Shown: piece after piece, positions 1-20,178 of the stretch | Position numbering within the stretch: the first letter of the stretch is position 1 | Layout: the number at the start of each line of letters is the position of its first letter | Assembly (NCBI RefSeq): GCF_000599865.1 | Contig: NZ_JHAC01000008.1 | Location: 65,638-129,637, forward strand | From: Deinococcus phoenicis | Lineage (GTDB): Bacteria; Deinococcota; Deinococci; Deinococcales; Deinococcaceae | DNA length: 64,000 nucleotides | Direction of reading: 5' to 3' | Program-made: the position numbers and the translations under genes | Notes under the pieces: model-generated | What the model saw: only the letters and a program-made list of their open reading frames with translations | Told to the model about the DNA's origin: nothing | Database searches by the model: none

Positions 1-140
1 CCGGCGCGGCGCAGCAGGAACGGGTGGAAGCGTGGTCGCCCTACCGCACGCTTGCGGCCCGTGTCCTGTGGGCGGAGGCGGCGCGGCTGCGGCTGGCCGC
101 GAAAGGCGCGGGCGCTCCCCTACCCACCGACCCGCTCTGA
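1..140 (+). CDS. C-terminal end of a DNA-3-methyladenine glycosylase II-like protein (partial)
   Basis: Only the last 45 codons are inside the window; the frame stops with TGA at 138-140. The visible tail carries WSPYRTLAARVLW followed by a basic, Ala/Leu-rich end, which resembles the closing helix (W-x-PYR-S/T-LAA) of AlkA-type HhH-GPD glycosylases that remove alkylated bases. The catalytic region lies outside the window, so the assignment rests on this motif alone. It is convergent with the regulator that follows, separated by only 11 bp. Confidence 0.5.
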   Translation, partial: GAAQQERVEAWSPYRTLAARVLWAEAARLRLAAKGAGAPLPTDPL

Positions 141-151
141 CCCAGCCCGCG

Positions 152-841
<690 letters not shown>

Positions 842-1033
842 GATCCTGATCAGAATAGCCGAAAAGGTCACGTCCCACCCGGCTCTGCCGCCCCGCGCTA
901 AAGAGACGGTGATGAGGCACACGTGACTTTTGCCCCCAAAAGTTTTAGACTCGGTACAATCAACTGTGCCGGATGCCGTCCTCAGAGCGCATGACGCGGG
1001 GGAGCGGCCTCCCGCGAGGAGGAGACGAGACCC

Positions 1034-2872
<1,839 letters not shown>

Positions 2873-2893
2873 AACCCCGCAGCCCCAAGGAAA

Positions 2894-2928
2894 GCCCCCG
2901 CCCGATGTCTGGGTGGGGGGTTCTCGTT
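2894..2928 (+). terminator. Intrinsic terminator after the acyl-CoA dehydrogenase gene
   Basis: CCCCCGCCC (2895-2903) can pair with GGGTGGGGG (2911-2919) through one G-T wobble and is followed by a weak T-rich tail (TTCTCGTT). It lies between two convergent genes. Confidence 0.5.
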
Positions 2929-2935
2929 GCTCGCC

Positions 2936-3619
2936 TCAGGCCGGAGGGGCACCCAGGAAGGAATTGGTATTCCGCGCGATGCCCTGGAAACTCCCGGCGT
3001 CGGCCCCCGGCACACCCTGGAAGGCCAGCAGCGCGACCGTGCAGGGCTGGCCCCCCTCGCGGACGCCCTCGGCGAAGGCCTCGTCCAGCAGGGCGCTGAT
3101 CGCGTGGGCGAGCTGCTGATAGCGTTCCGGTGTCAGCCTGAGCGTGAGCCGGTCGAGGTGGGTGGGGAAGGCTTCGGCGGCGGGCATGGCCGGCAGGGGC
3201 TGGGGCCGGGCGGGGCGCTCGCGGTCGCCGAAGCCGTATACGTCCACCTCGCCCTCGTGCATCAGGTCCCAGGAACGTTCGTAGGCCTGCAGGAAGGCTT
3301 CCGACAGGTCGCGCAGGTCCGCCGTGCCGTTGCCCTCACTGTCCCCCGGCGGCAGCAGCTCCGAGGGAACGTGGAACTCACGGGCGGCGAGCTGGTAGAA
3401 CACCTTCCCGCCCTCCCGCCCCGCCTCGACGAGCAGGCCCAGGTCCGCCAGCTTGCGGGCGTGGTGGTGGGCCAGGTTGGCGGCCATGCCCAGCCGCACC
3501 GCGACCTCACTGGGCGAGCGCGGCGCGAGAAACTGGGTCAGAAAGGGATGGTTCTGCCGCAGCGCACGCGCCACCGCCGGGTCGGTCACACGCTGCATCT
3601 CCTGCTGGGTCTGGGTCAT
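2936..3619 (-). CDS. ArsR-like winged-helix transcriptional regulator
   Basis: 227 residues. The N-terminal 80 residues look like an ArsR-type winged helix: RSPSEVAVRLGMAANLAHHHARKLADLGLL is split by the HTH turn around residues 36-60, followed by a wing containing GGKVFYQLA. The remainder (about 110-227) has no domain I recognise and may be a ligand or dimerisation module. It is convergent with the acyl-CoA dehydrogenase gene across a hairpin. A target cannot be named. The start has a purine-rich GAGGGC just upstream and no clear -10 box. Confidence 0.75.
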   Translation of the reverse strand: MTQTQQEMQRVTDPAVARALRQNHPFLTQFLAPRSPSEVAVRLGMAANLAHHHARKLADLGLLVEAGREGGKVFYQLAAREFHVPSELLPPGDSEGNGTADLRDLSEAFLQAYERSWDLMHEGEVDVYGFGDRERPARPQPLPAMPAAEAFPTHLDRLTLRLTPERYQQLAHAISALLDEAFAEGVREGGQPCTVALLAFQGVPGADAGSFQGIARNTNSFLGAPPA

Positions 3620-3845
3620 GCCCTCAGCGTGGCAGACCGCGTTTCAGTGGGCGAGAGGCGGGACTGAAAGGGCGAACCTGGGCGGGCGGCTCTCTGTCTA
3701 CCTCCGGTTCCCGGGTTGGGGATGACGCAGACAGCCGGGCGGCGAGCCACAGCCCGGCAAAGAACTGGGCCGGCGTCCCCATCCTCGCCCCTCACCGTGA
3801 GGCCCTTAAGGAAGCCTGAACGCGCCGGGCCGTTAGGCTATGGGT

Positions 3846-4523
3846 ATGGCGAACCTCAGCTCCTCGACAATCATGCTCACGGGGGCGGGCGGCGCGCTGG
3901 CGACCGCTGTTGCCCAGGAACTGGAGGACGCGGGCGCGCAGCTCGTGCTGGTGGGGCGCGGCGAGGCCCTGGCCCGCGCCGCCGACCGCATCCCCGCCAC
4001 CGAGGTCCTGGACCTGGACCTGACCGACCCCGCCAGTGTGGACGCGCTGCGGAAGGTGAAGGTGGACGCGCTGGTGCATACCGTGGGGGCCTACGCGGCG
4101 CAGGACGTGCAGAAAGCCACCGACGAGGACCTGCGCACCATGTTCGACGCGAACATGCTGACCCTCTTTCACGCCGTGCAGGGCGTCTTGCCCCACATGC
4201 TGCGGCAGAAAGACGGGATGATTATGGGCGTCAGCGCCGGGCAGGCCGCCCGCCTGAGTGGCCCGAAAGCGGCGCTGTACACGGCCAGCAAGGCCGCCGT
4301 CGCCGCCTACGTCCTGAGCCTGCACGACGAACTCAAGGCCCGGGGCGTGCGCGGCTGCGTGCTGTATCCCATGGGCGCGATCGACACCCCCAAAAACCGC
4401 GACGCGGGCCTGAGCTGGGATCACCTGATCGACCCGCGCGGCTTGGCCAAGAGTGTCGCCCACGCCCTGACCCGCCCCGACCGGGCACACGTGACAGAGC
4501 TGAAGGTCTACCCCGACGCCTGA
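3846..4523 (+). CDS. Short-chain dehydrogenase/reductase
   Basis: A 225-residue NAD(P)-binding SDR. The nucleotide-binding motif TGAGGALA lies at residues 12-19 and the catalytic YTASK at about 144-148. It ends soon after the core fold, so there is no extra substrate domain. I chose the ATG at 3846 over the one at 3840 because a -10 box TAGGCT (3834-3839) puts the transcription start at about 3846, giving a leaderless mRNA. It has no operon partner, and the substrate is unknown. Confidence 0.85.
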   Translation: MANLSSSTIMLTGAGGALATAVAQELEDAGAQLVLVGRGEALARAADRIPATEVLDLDLTDPASVDALRKVKVDALVHTVGAYAAQDVQKATDEDLRTMFDANMLTLFHAVQGVLPHMLRQKDGMIMGVSAGQAARLSGPKAALYTASKAAVAAYVLSLHDELKARGVRGCVLYPMGAIDTPKNRDAGLSWDHLIDPRGLAKSVAHALTRPDRAHVTELKVYPDA

Positions 4524-4742
4524 ACCGGCGGCCCCGGTTCGCCGGCAGACGTTCATCTGAAGTTAAGATTCCTCTCTTTTGGGGGCCACCGGTGATCCGA
4601 TCCGGGGGAAGCCGCATAGAGACAGGATGAAGCGGCGCAAGGGTGGCCCAGGTGGCCCCCGCGTGACGGGTTCGCCTTGTGACGGACCTGTGGTCTTCGT
4701 CGTCCGTCCCGTTTCTTCCTTCTCGTTTCCGGAGGTTTCCAC

Positions 4743-5708
<966 letters not shown>

Positions 5709-5722
5709 CCCACTTCGGAACT

Positions 5723-5757
5723 GCGCGCCGGGCAGCGATGCTCCGGCGCGCGGTCTT

Positions 5758-5760
<3 letters not shown>
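5723..5760 (+). terminator. Intrinsic terminator of the ferritin-like gene
   Basis: A perfect 9-bp stem GCGCGCCGG (5723-5731) / CCGGCGCGC (5743-5751), with AGC/GCT extending into the loop, is followed by TCTTTTA. It reaches the stop codon of the convergent HAD gene. Confidence 0.85.
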
Positions 5761-6426
<666 letters not shown>

Positions 6427-6518
6427 GGGGGCAGTGTAGGGTGCGGGCCGCGCCCTTCAACTTGCGCTTCAACTTTCGGGGGACGCCTCGCCCCCGCTCT
6501 GACCGTTAGGCTGAAGCA

Positions 6519-7130
<612 letters not shown>

Positions 7131-7218
7131 GCGGCGGGCACGGCGGGGAACAGCCGGAAAAGGGGGCAACCCAGCGGTCTCCCCTTTCCCGTGGGGCCTG
7201 TGGCGCGGCCTGCCCCCG

Positions 7219-8184
<966 letters not shown>

Positions 8185-8197
8185 GGGCACCCCACCG

Positions 8198-8382
8198 TCA
8201 GCGGCGGCGCCGCAGGGCCGCCCACACCAGCGCCAGGACGAAGACCAGCACGGTCAGCGGCAGTTCCGCGACCAGCGCGTCCGCGAGGGGCAGCCCCGCC
8301 CGCGTGCGCTGTACGGTCCCGATCCCCATCCACAGCAGCGCCGCCAGAATCGCCGGGAACAGCGTGGCGGCAGAAAAGGGCT

Positions 8383-8386
<4 letters not shown>
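8198..8386 (-). CDS. Small two-helix membrane protein downstream of hemC
   Basis: 62 residues, starting with a GTG that overlaps the hemC stop as GTGA (8383-8386), which indicates translational coupling. Two hydrophobic stretches (about residues 8-22 and 38-57) flank a short basic loop, and the chain ends in an Arg-rich tail. The family is not recognised. It sits between hemC and the asparaginase gene. A longer frame reading upstream into hemC lacks any start support. Confidence 0.6.
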
Positions 8387-9327
<941 letters not shown>

Positions 9328-9432
9328 GACGGTGCCCGGGGGTTGCGGGCCGGGCAGGTCACATACCGGACAGGTCATATAAAGGGAATCTCAGGGCCAT
9401 CTCCCCCCGCCCCGCCCCCTACACTGCCCCCT

Positions 9433-10734
<1,302 letters not shown>

Positions 10735-10795
10735 CTCTTTCGCCTTGCAGCGCCGCTGGCCCGGCCAGGGGACGGACGAAAGGTTCCGTGTTCTT

Positions 10796-10923
10796 TAGAG
10801 CATTTGTCCGAATTACACCGTTGGAGGGAAAGCGCCTCCAACGGTTCCATTCTCCCAAACGCTCTCCCTCTTTCACTCGCTCCGCTCGGTCAAAAAGAAG
10901 GTCTCTTTTTGACAAATGCTCTA
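10796..10923. repeat. MITE-like interspersed repeat, copy A (128 bp)
   Basis: Bounded by perfect 13-bp terminal inverted repeats TAGAGCATTTGTC (10796-10808) and GACAAATGCTCTA (10911-10923). Inside are two hairpins: CCGTTGGAGG/CCTCCAACGG (10818-10827/10835-10844) and GTCAAAAAGA/TCTTTTTGAC (10889-10898/10904-10913). There is no coding capacity. The terminal TA resembles the TA target duplication of IS630/Tc1-type elements. Its right end supplies the TAG stop codon of the reverse-strand DinB-like gene. Confidence 0.85.
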
Positions 10924-11481
10924 GAGGTCCTTGTCCGTCCCGGAGTCGTCCGCTACCTCGTCGCCCATGCCGGGCGTGGGCTGGGGCCGGATGAAGCGCA
11001 GGTAGTCCAGCCAGGGCGGCGTGTGGCCCAGTTGCCGGATCAAGAGCGCGATCTGCGCGGTGTGGCGGACCTCGTGCGTCATCACGTTCCACAGCAGGTG
11101 ATCCAGGGTGACGGTGTCGCTGGCCGGGTCGTCCTGCACCAGCTTGACCGGGCGGGAGAGGTCGGGCGCACTGTCCAGGAAGGTCCGGGTTCTGCTCCCG
11201 ACGTCCTGCCCGTACTGGGTGATCCAGGCCAGGTCGTACTGCTCGGCGCGCGGCTGCACCCAGTCATGCGGGTAGCTGGACGCCACACCGTCACCGAGCG
11301 CGATGGTATGCACCCAGTGGTCTTCCACGTCCACGACATGCAGGAGCAGGTCCTTGATGTTGTGGAAGCGGTCCCCGTCGATCATGGGGCGGTCCAGATC
11401 GGCGGCGGGAAGCGCCCGCAAAAAGTTCCACAGCTGCTCACGCGCGGCAGAAAGGTAGGCGTAGTACTCGCGGACGTTCAT
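10921..11481 (-). CDS. DinB/YfiT-like four-helix metalloprotein
   Basis: 186 residues. This is a DinB-fold protein with the usual three-His arrangement: [11 protein letters not shown] near residue 48-58 and HEVRHTAQI near 136-144. Relatives bind a divalent metal and include thiol transferases such as BshA-pathway and maleylpyruvate-isomerase relatives; the family is expanded in Deinococcus. The acidic tail [13 protein letters not shown] ends at a TAG formed by the end of repeat copy A. Function is not predicted further. Confidence 0.85.
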   Translation of the reverse strand: MNVREYYAYLSAAREQLWNFLRALPAADLDRPMIDGDRFHNIKDLLLHVVDVEDHWVHTIALGDGVASSYPHDWVQPRAEQYDLAWITQYGQDVGSRTRTFLDSAPDLSRPVKLVQDDPASDTVTLDHLLWNVMTHEVRHTAQIALLIRQLGHTPPWLDYLRFIRPQPTPGMGDEVADDSGTDKDL

Positions 11482-11526
11482 GGGTGCCTCACAGCATACC
11501 TGCTCTGCGGCGGCGGGCCTCGAAGA

Positions 11527-12555
11527 TCAGGGGGCGCTCAGGGCCACGTGTTCTTCATGCTCTGCGGGGGGCGGCCCGGGGCGTGGGGCCGGGTGTGGTG
11601 GGCCTTGCCACAGCGGCGCGAGTGCCCGTTCCACATCCTCCAGCGTGTTCACCTGCACCAGCGCCTCACGCAGCTCGGGGTGGTCGGGGAGGTACTGGTG
11701 CAGCACCTTCCGCAGGGGGCGCACGCTGAGCAGGCCAAAGCGGTCCGCGCCGTAAAAGGCGACGTGGAGCTGGGCGTGCCGCAGGGCCGTGCGGGCACGT
11801 TCCCGCGCGTCCGGGCGGGTGTCCTCGCCGGTGGCGAGCGCCCGGAAGAGCCAGGGGTTGCCGACCGCGCCGCGACCGATCATCACGGCGGCCACCCCGG
11901 CCTTCCGGCGGGCGCGGGCCTGGGGCGCACTCCGCACGTCCCCGCTGCCCACCACCGGCACGGCCACGCTGGCCGCGACGCGGGCGATGGCGTCCCAGTC
12001 GGCCTCGCCGGTGTACCGCTGCGCGCTGGTGCGGCCATGCACGGTGATGAGACTGACCCCGGCCGCCGCCAGCCCCTGCGCGACCTCCACGCTGCGGTCA
12101 GCGTCCCAGCCCAGGCGAATCTTGGCGCTCACGTCGAGCGGGGTCGCCGCGCGCATGGCCCGCACCAGGTCATAGGCCACCTCCGGGGTCTGGAGCAGGC
12201 AGGCTCCCCCCCGCCCCTTGACCTTGGGCACCGGGCACCCCATGTTCAGGTCGAGGGCGGCGGGCGCAAACCAGGCTTCGGCCCGGCCGACCGCCTGGGC
12301 CAGAATGTCCGGCTCCGCGCCGAACAGCTGCACCACGCGCCCCTGTTCGCCGGGGTAGGGACGGCCCAGCGTGAGTTTCTCGGATTCGCCCCCCAGCACC
12401 AGGCCGCGCGAGCTGATCATCTCGCTGACGGTCCAGAGCGCCCCCTGCTCGGCGGCGAGCTGGCGCATCGGCGCGTCGCTGTAGCCCGCCATCGGCGCGA
12501 GGACGGCCCCCGCCTGCGCGAGGCGGCGGGCGTAGAAGCCGGGACCGGGGGTCAT
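11527..12555 (-). CDS. dus: tRNA-dihydrouridine synthase (DusB/NifR3-like)
   Basis: 342 residues. An FMN-dependent TIM barrel that reduces uridine in the tRNA D-loop. Motifs: [15 protein letters not shown] at the start, [18 protein letters not shown] containing the catalytic Cys, [21 protein letters not shown] and [11 protein letters not shown], then [12 protein letters not shown] for phosphate binding. A short C-terminal helical domain follows. The ATG at 12555 is preceded on the reverse strand by TACCCT 6 nt upstream, which is leaderless spacing; an upstream in-frame start is less likely. Confidence 0.95.
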   Translation of the reverse strand: MTPGPGFYARRLAQAGAVLAPMAGYSDAPMRQLAAEQGALWTVSEMISSRGLVLGGESEKLTLGRPYPGEQGRVVQLFGAEPDILAQAVGRAEAWFAPAALDLNMGCPVPKVKGRGGACLLQTPEVAYDLVRAMRAATPLDVSAKIRLGWDADRSVEVAQGLAAAGVSLITVHGRTSAQRYTGEADWDAIARVAASVAVPVVGSGDVRSAPQARARRKAGVAAVMIGRGAVGNPWLFRALATGEDTRPDARERARTALRHAQLHVAFYGADRFGLLSVRPLRKVLHQYLPDHPELREALVQVNTLEDVERALAPLWQGPPHPAPRPGPPPAEHEEHVALSAP

Positions 12556-12717
12556 CCCGGCAGGGTAGCGCAGCCTCACCCCCGGCGTGTGAAGTGAGCC
12601 TCAAGTCCCTGTGGTGGCCGGTTTCACGCTTGGGGACCTGGGGAGAGAGGTATGCTGCACCCAGTCCGGCCTATCTCACCCCCCACAACCCCGCCCGCCG
12701 GACGGGAGGCTCAGACC

Positions 12718-13224
12718 TTGAACGTCACGCCGCTGGCGCTCCACCATGCGCCGCTGCTCCACACGCTGTACGCCGCCGCTCCCGGTTACTTCGAGCTGCT
12801 CGGTACGCGCGTTCCCAGTCTCAGTGAGGTCGAGCGTGACGTGGAAATCGCGCTGCTCGACCCGCGCCGCCGCCTGGAACTCCTGTTCGGCCCCGCCGGT
12901 GATCTGATCGGTAGCCTCGACTGCAAGCGCGATTACCCGGAACCCGGCGACCTGACCATCAACCTGCTGCTGATCCGGGAAGACCGGCAGTCCCAGGGCC
13001 TCGGCCGCCAGGCGGTGCGCGAGCTGGAAGCGCGCGTGCCGCCCGGAACCACCCGGATTCTCGCCAGCGTGCTGGGGGACAACCCGCGCGGCGCACGCTT
13101 CTGGGAACGCCTGGGGTACACCTTCGCGCTCGACGCCCGGCCGGTCATGACCTGGTACGCCAAACCCGTCGTCGCACCCCCGGTTCAGGCGGGCCGCAAG
13201 ACGCTGAGCCTCGCCAGCGACTGA
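12718..13224 (+). CDS. GNAT-family N-acetyltransferase
   Basis: About 168 residues. GNAT fold: the acetyl-CoA pyrophosphate loop is [11 protein letters not shown] near residue 95, with the upstream strand TINLLLI and the downstream [13 protein letters not shown] motif. The substrate is unknown. I favour the TTG at 12718 (GGGAGG 10 nt upstream) because the alternative ATG at 12652 overlaps a TATGCT -10 box, and its extra 22 residues are Pro-rich and unlike the family. Confidence in the start is moderate. Confidence 0.8.
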   Translation: MNVTPLALHHAPLLHTLYAAAPGYFELLGTRVPSLSEVERDVEIALLDPRRRLELLFGPAGDLIGSLDCKRDYPEPGDLTINLLLIREDRQSQGLGRQAVRELEARVPPGTTRILASVLGDNPRGARFWERLGYTFALDARPVMTWYAKPVVAPPVQAGRKTLSLASD

Positions 13225-13276
13225 AGGCGGCGCGAGGCCCCCGCTCCCCGCTCTACAGCTTTGTAGACTGTCCCCC

Positions 13277-14026
13277 GTGATCGTGAAATACGGCGGGAAC
13301 GCCATGAAGAGCGTGGCGCTGCGGCGCGCCGTCGCCGGGGAGATCGCGGCGCTGCGCGGCACGCAGCCGGTCGTGGTGGTGCATGGGGGCGGCCCGGTGA
13401 TCGAGCGTGAACTCGCGGCGCGCGGCCTGCCCAGCGCGTTCCGGGACGGCCTGCGCGTGACCACGCCGGACGCGATGGACGTGGTCGAGATGGCGCTGTG
13501 CCAGCTCAACAAGCAGCTCAGCCAGGAGGTGGGCGGTGCGGTGGGCCTGATGGGCCGGGACAGCGACCTGCTGGTGGCCGAGGTGCTGGACCCCGCACTG
13601 GGCCGCGTGGGCCGCGTGACCGGGGTGAATGCGGCGCTGCTCCGCACCCTGCTCGGCGCGGGAATCACGCCGGTCGTGGGCTGCGTGGCCGTGGGGCCGG
13701 ATGGGGGCGCGCTGAACGTGAATGCCGACACCGCCGCCGGGGCAGTGGCCGGGGCGCTGGGCCACGGCATCGTGTTCCTGACCGATGTGGACGGCGTATA
13801 CCGGGCCTACCCCGACCCGGCCAGCCTGACCCCCCACCTCACCCGCGCCGGGGCCGAGGCGGGCATCGCGGAAGGCTGGATCGCCGGGGGCATGATTCCA
13901 AAGGTACGGGCTGCGCTCGTCGCCCTGGACGCCGGGGCACCCTTCGCGGTGATCGCCAGCGGCATGACGGCGGGGGTGCTGGCCGCCGCCGCGCGGGGTG
14001 AGGCGGGCACGCGAATCACGCCCTGA
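13277..14026 (+). CDS. argB: Acetylglutamate kinase / LysW-aminoadipate kinase-like amino-acid kinase
   Basis: 249 residues. It phosphorylates N-acetylglutamate (or a carrier-bound aminoadipate/glutamate) in arginine or lysine biosynthesis. Seen: VKYGGNAM at the N-terminus (phosphate-binding Lys), VVVHGGGP near 33, [16 protein letters not shown] near 152, FLTDVDGVY near 172 and [11 protein letters not shown] near 210. The protein is short because it begins directly at the first strand, as in Thermus/Deinococcus LysZ, so LysZ is the alternative name. GTG 13277 lies 7 nt after TAGACT (13264-13269), so it is leaderless. Confidence 0.88.
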   Translation: MIVKYGGNAMKSVALRRAVAGEIAALRGTQPVVVVHGGGPVIERELAARGLPSAFRDGLRVTTPDAMDVVEMALCQLNKQLSQEVGGAVGLMGRDSDLLVAEVLDPALGRVGRVTGVNAALLRTLLGAGITPVVGCVAVGPDGGALNVNADTAAGAVAGALGHGIVFLTDVDGVYRAYPDPASLTPHLTRAGAEAGIAEGWIAGGMIPKVRAALVALDAGAPFAVIASGMTAGVLAAAARGEAGTRITP

Positions 14027-14062
14027 AAGCGCCAGCCTCTGCTTTCCTTACCGCGTGTTTCC

Positions 14063-14629
<567 letters not shown>

Positions 14630-14660
14630 GGGGAGGACTGTAGCCCACGCCCGGGGAGGC

Positions 14661-15772
<1,112 letters not shown>

Positions 15773-15776
<4 letters not shown>

Positions 15777-16312
15777 TCCGTCCCCGCTTCCGGGTGGCCC
15801 TCGAAGAACGGTTCATCCAGCACGGCCCGGGTCTGCTGCTGGCGGAAGGCGTTCAGGCGTTCGCGCACGCGTTCATCCGTCGTGGCGAGGAGGGCGGCGG
15901 CAAAGAGGGCCGCGTTTTTCGCCCCCGCCGCGCCGATGGCAAAGGTCGCCACCGGAATCCCGGCGGGCATCTGCACGATGCTCAGCAGGCTGTCCTGACC
16001 GCTCAGGGCGCGGGACTGGACCGGCACGCCCAGCACCGGCACCCGCGTGAAGGCCGCCAGCATTCCCGGCAGATGCGCCGCGCCGCCCGCCCCCGCGATG
16101 ATGCAGCTCAGGTTCAGGCGCTCGGCCCGTGAGGCGTAAGTGGCGAGTAGCTGCGGCGTGCGGTGCGCCGACAGCACCCGCACCTCATACGCGACGCCCA
16201 GGTCACGCAGCACGTCCAGCGCGCCCCCCATCGTCTCGAAATCGCTCCTCGACCCCATCACCACGCCCACGCGCGGGGCGGCGGGTGGTCCTGCTGGCTG
16301 TCCGTGCGTCAC
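15773..16312 (-). CDS. purE: N5-carboxyaminoimidazole ribonucleotide mutase
   Basis: 179 residues. It converts N5-CAIR to CAIR. Motifs: [14 protein letters not shown] near the start, [11 protein letters not shown] (active-site His) and [15 protein letters not shown], then [26 protein letters not shown], recognised across residues about 95-120. The start is best placed at GTG 16312, 7 nt after a reverse-strand TAGGAT -10 box; the ATG at 16321 overlaps that box. It forms a compact divergent promoter region with the creatininase-like gene. Confidence 0.95.
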
Positions 16313-16363
16313 GGCCCGCATCCTAGCGCGGGGTCCTGTATCCAACGCGGAGTACTGTGGCCC

Positions 16364-17068
16364 ATGCGCGTTCAGGACATGAACTGGGAACAGGTGGAAA
16401 CGTATCTGGGGCGGGACGACCGCTGCGTCCTGCCGCTGGGCTGCACCGAACAGCACGCCACGCTGAGTCTCGCCACCGACAGCCGGCTGGCCGGGCGGGT
16501 CGCGGCGGAGGCGGCCGGGCCGCTGGGCATCCCGGTCTTTCCCGTCCTCGCCTACGGCATCACGCCCGGCTTCACGGCGTATCCCGGCACGGTCAGCCTG
16601 CGGGTCAGCACTTACCTGGCCCTGCTGGACGACCTGCTGAGCGGCCTCCACGCGCAGGGCTTCCGGCGCATCCTGGTGGTGAACGGCCACGGCGGGAACA
16701 CGCCCGGTCAGGGCTGGCTGGGCGAGTGGCTTTCCGGCCATCCGGAGGCGCGGGTACAGTGGCACAACTGGTGGAACGCACCGCGCACCTGGGCCGCCGT
16801 GCAGGCCACCGATCCCCTCGCCAGCCACGCGAGCTGGATGGAGAACTTCCCGTGGACACGTCTGGCTGATGTCGCGGCTCCCGAGGAACGCAAACCCCTG
16901 GTGGACCTCGCGCAGCTCCGGCAACTGCCGCCCCGGCGCGTCCGCGAGGTGCTGGGCGACGGCAACTACGGCGGCTTGCACGTGCGCCCCGACGGGGAGA
17001 TGCTCGCCATCTGGCAGGAAGCCGTGCTGGAAACGCGGGCGCTGCTGGAAGGCGGGTGGGCGGACTGA
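16364..17068 (+). CDS. Creatininase-family amidohydrolase
   Basis: 234 residues. The family signature is clear: [20 protein letters not shown] at about 18-37 (metal-binding Glu and His), an Asp/His pair, and [11 protein letters not shown] near 106. Family members hydrolyse cyclic amides (creatinine) or act in mycofactocin or riboflavin/F420-related pathways; there is no context to choose. TACTGT (16353-16358) lies 5 nt upstream of the ATG. Confidence 0.9.
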   Translation: MRVQDMNWEQVETYLGRDDRCVLPLGCTEQHATLSLATDSRLAGRVAAEAAGPLGIPVFPVLAYGITPGFTAYPGTVSLRVSTYLALLDDLLSGLHAQGFRRILVVNGHGGNTPGQGWLGEWLSGHPEARVQWHNWWNAPRTWAAVQATDPLASHASWMENFPWTRLADVAAPEERKPLVDLAQLRQLPPRRVREVLGDGNYGGLHVRPDGEMLAIWQEAVLETRALLEGGWAD

Positions 17069-17087
17069 CCTGCGCTAGCTTTGGCCC

Positions 17088-18251
17088 ATGACCGCTCGCC
17101 CCGATTACGACTGGCTGTACTCGCGCACGCGCGCGGGGCGCGAACGGGGACCGGGCACCGCGCGGGCGCTGCTGGACCGCCTCGGCGCCCCCGACGCGCG
17201 GTTTTCCTCCATTCGCGTGGTCGGCACGAATGGCAAGGGCAGCACCTGCGCGATGCTGGAAGCCGGGCTGCTGGCCTCGGGCGTGCGCGTGGGCCGCTTC
17301 ACCAGCCCGCACCTCCAGCGCTACGAGGAACGGGTGCGGGTGAACGGCGAGGAACTGGACCCGGCCCGCACCGCCGCCTTCGTCGAGTGGGCGAAGGCGC
17401 AGACACCGGAGGCGGCCTTCTTCGACCTGACCCTGGCCCTGGCCTGTCAGGTGTTCGCGGAGGACGGTGTGGAGGTCGCCGTGATGGAGGCGGGTGTGGG
17501 CGGTGTCAGCGACGCGACCCAGGCCCTGACCCGGGTGGAGGCCGTCGCCCTGACGAATGTCGGCCTCGACCACGTGAGCACCCTGGGACCGACCCTGCGG
17601 GACATCGCCCTGGATAAGGCCCGCGCGGCGCGGCCCGGCGTGCCGTTGCTGAGTACCGCGACCGCTGCCGAGGCGCTGGAGGTGGTGCGGGGGGTGGCGG
17701 CGGAAACGCACGCGCCCCTCTTCACGCCGGGAACGCATCCGGCCCTGTTCGCCCTCTCCCGCCCCCCCGCGCTGGCGGGCACACACCAGCAGGCGAACGC
17801 GGCCCTGGCCGCCGCGACCCTCCGCACGCTGGGGTATGGGGCGGGCGTGGAGGCGGCGCTACAGGCCACCCACCCCGCCCGGCTGGAACGCTTCGAGGTC
17901 GGCGGGAAAACCGTCTGGCTGGATGGCGCACACAACCCCCACGCGACCCGTGCCCTGGCCGCCAGCGTGCCCCGGGCGGACGTGCTGCTGTTCGGCAACC
18001 TGGCCCGCAAGGACACGGCGGCCACGCTCGCGCCGCTGCTGGAGGTGGCCCCGGTGAGGGTCTTTACCGCTCCCAGCGACCTCGCCACGCCTCCGGAAGA
18101 ACTCGCCGCCCAGTTCGGCGGTCAGAGCGTGCCCCCACCCGCCGAAGCCCTGGCGCGCGCCCTGGCCCTCACGCCCCCCGGCGGGACACTGCTGGTGACG
18201 GGCAGCCTGTATCTGGCCGGAACCCTACGTGACCTGTTGATGTCCCCTTGA
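17088..18251 (+). CDS. folC: Folylpolyglutamate synthase / dihydrofolate synthase
   Basis: 387 residues. Mur-ligase-type ATP-dependent enzyme adding glutamate to (dihydro)pteroate or folate. It has the P-loop VVGTNGKGSTCAML near residue 45, FTSPHLQRYEER near 72, MEAGVGGVSDATQ near 133 and the C-terminal WLDGAHNPHATRAL near 285. TAGCTT (17076-17081) sits 6 nt before the ATG, so it is leaderless. Its TGA (18249-18251) lies inside the -35 element of the tRNA-Lys promoter. Confidence 0.95.
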   Translation: MTARPDYDWLYSRTRAGRERGPGTARALLDRLGAPDARFSSIRVVGTNGKGSTCAMLEAGLLASGVRVGRFTSPHLQRYEERVRVNGEELDPARTAAFVEWAKAQTPEAAFFDLTLALACQVFAEDGVEVAVMEAGVGGVSDATQALTRVEAVALTNVGLDHVSTLGPTLRDIALDKARAARPGVPLLSTATAAEALEVVRGVAAETHAPLFTPGTHPALFALSRPPALAGTHQQANAALAAATLRTLGYGAGVEAALQATHPARLERFEVGGKTVWLDGAHNPHATRALAASVPRADVLLFGNLARKDTAATLAPLLEVAPVRVFTAPSDLATPPEELAAQFGGQSVPPPAEALARALALTPPGGTLLVTGSLYLAGTLRDLLMSP

Positions 18252-18276
18252 CAGCCACCGGCCTGGTCCGTATACT
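18248..18276 (+). promoter_or_regulatory. Consensus promoter of tRNA-Lys
   Basis: A perfect -35 TTGACA (18248-18253), a 17-bp spacer and -10 TATACT (18271-18276) lie 12 bp before the mature tRNA. This is the best -35/-10 pair in the window. The -35 overlaps the folC stop codon. Confidence 0.88.
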
Positions 18277-18280
18277 CCCT

Positions 18281-18366
<86 letters not shown>

Positions 18367-18374
18367 ACCGAAAG

Positions 18375-18397
18375 CCCCGCCGCGTGCGGGGTTTTTC
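18375..18397 (+). terminator. Intrinsic terminator after tRNA-Lys
   Basis: CCCCGC (18375-18380) pairs with GCGGGG (18386-18391), followed by TTTTT (18392-18396). Confidence 0.9.
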
Positions 18398-18442
18398 GTG
18401 TCGTGGGCTGCCGGGGCCTCCGGGCGGGGTAGCCTGGGCCGC

Positions 18443-19044
18443 ATGACAGGCAAGTCCCAGGAACAGGCACATCCCAACTGGGCCGAACTCGTACCGGGCG
18501 GCGTGCAGCCGTGGAAGACGCTCTCGTCGCGGGTGCTGGTGGAGGGCTTCCGGGTGGTGCTGGAAGACCGGGTGCAGACCCCCTCGGGCGCGGAGGTGCT
18601 GTACCAGTACCGCCCACGTGGGCCACGTGCCATGTTCGTGCTGCCCGTGACCCCGGCGGGCGAGGCCGTGCTGATTCGCCAGTACCGCTATCCCCTCCAG
18701 GCGACCATCTGGGAGGTTGTGGCGGGCGGCGTCGAGCGCGGCGAGGACCTTCTGGCGGCGGCGCAGCGCGAACTGGCCGAGGAGGTGGGCGGCGCGGCGG
18801 CGGAGTGGGTGCCCCTGCCGGGCTTCTACCCGCAGCCCAGCATCAGCGGGGTGGTCTTTTACTCCCTGCTGGCCCTGGGGGTCACGCTGGGCGAGACGGC
18901 CCACGAGGACAGCGAGGTGATCGAGCGCGTGATCCTGCCGCTGCCGGAGGTCTACCGGATGCTGGAGGCGGGCGAGATAGGTGACGGTCCCAGCAGCCTG
19001 ACGCTGTGGCACGCGCGGCGGCACCTCCTGGAGCGCGGCCTGCT

Positions 19045-19048
<4 letters not shown>
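18443..19048 (+). CDS. Nudix hydrolase, ADP-ribose pyrophosphatase-like
   Basis: 201 residues. The Nudix box [17 protein letters not shown] continues with AEEVG (residues about 98-119), matching GX5EX7REUXEEXGU. The N-terminal beta-domain ([13 protein letters not shown]) and FVLPVT...[10 protein letters not shown] layout are typical of ADP-ribose/NDP-sugar pyrophosphatases. The ATG at 18443 is 7 nt after TAGCCT (18430-18435); an upstream in-frame ATG at 18398 lies inside the tRNA terminator region. It overlaps the next gene as GTGA. Confidence 0.92.
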
Positions 19049-19656
<608 letters not shown>

Positions 19657-19686
19657 ATCAGGCCACGCCGCTCTAGACTCGCACCC

Positions 19687-20174
<488 letters not shown>

Positions 20175-20178
<4 letters not shown>

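Noticed and set aside
911..927. A CRP/DdrI operator (GTGAT...ACGTGAC) between ddrI and the acyl-CoA dehydrogenase gene
   Set aside because: The half-sites do not match TGTGA-N6-TCACA in sequence or spacing well enough to annotate.
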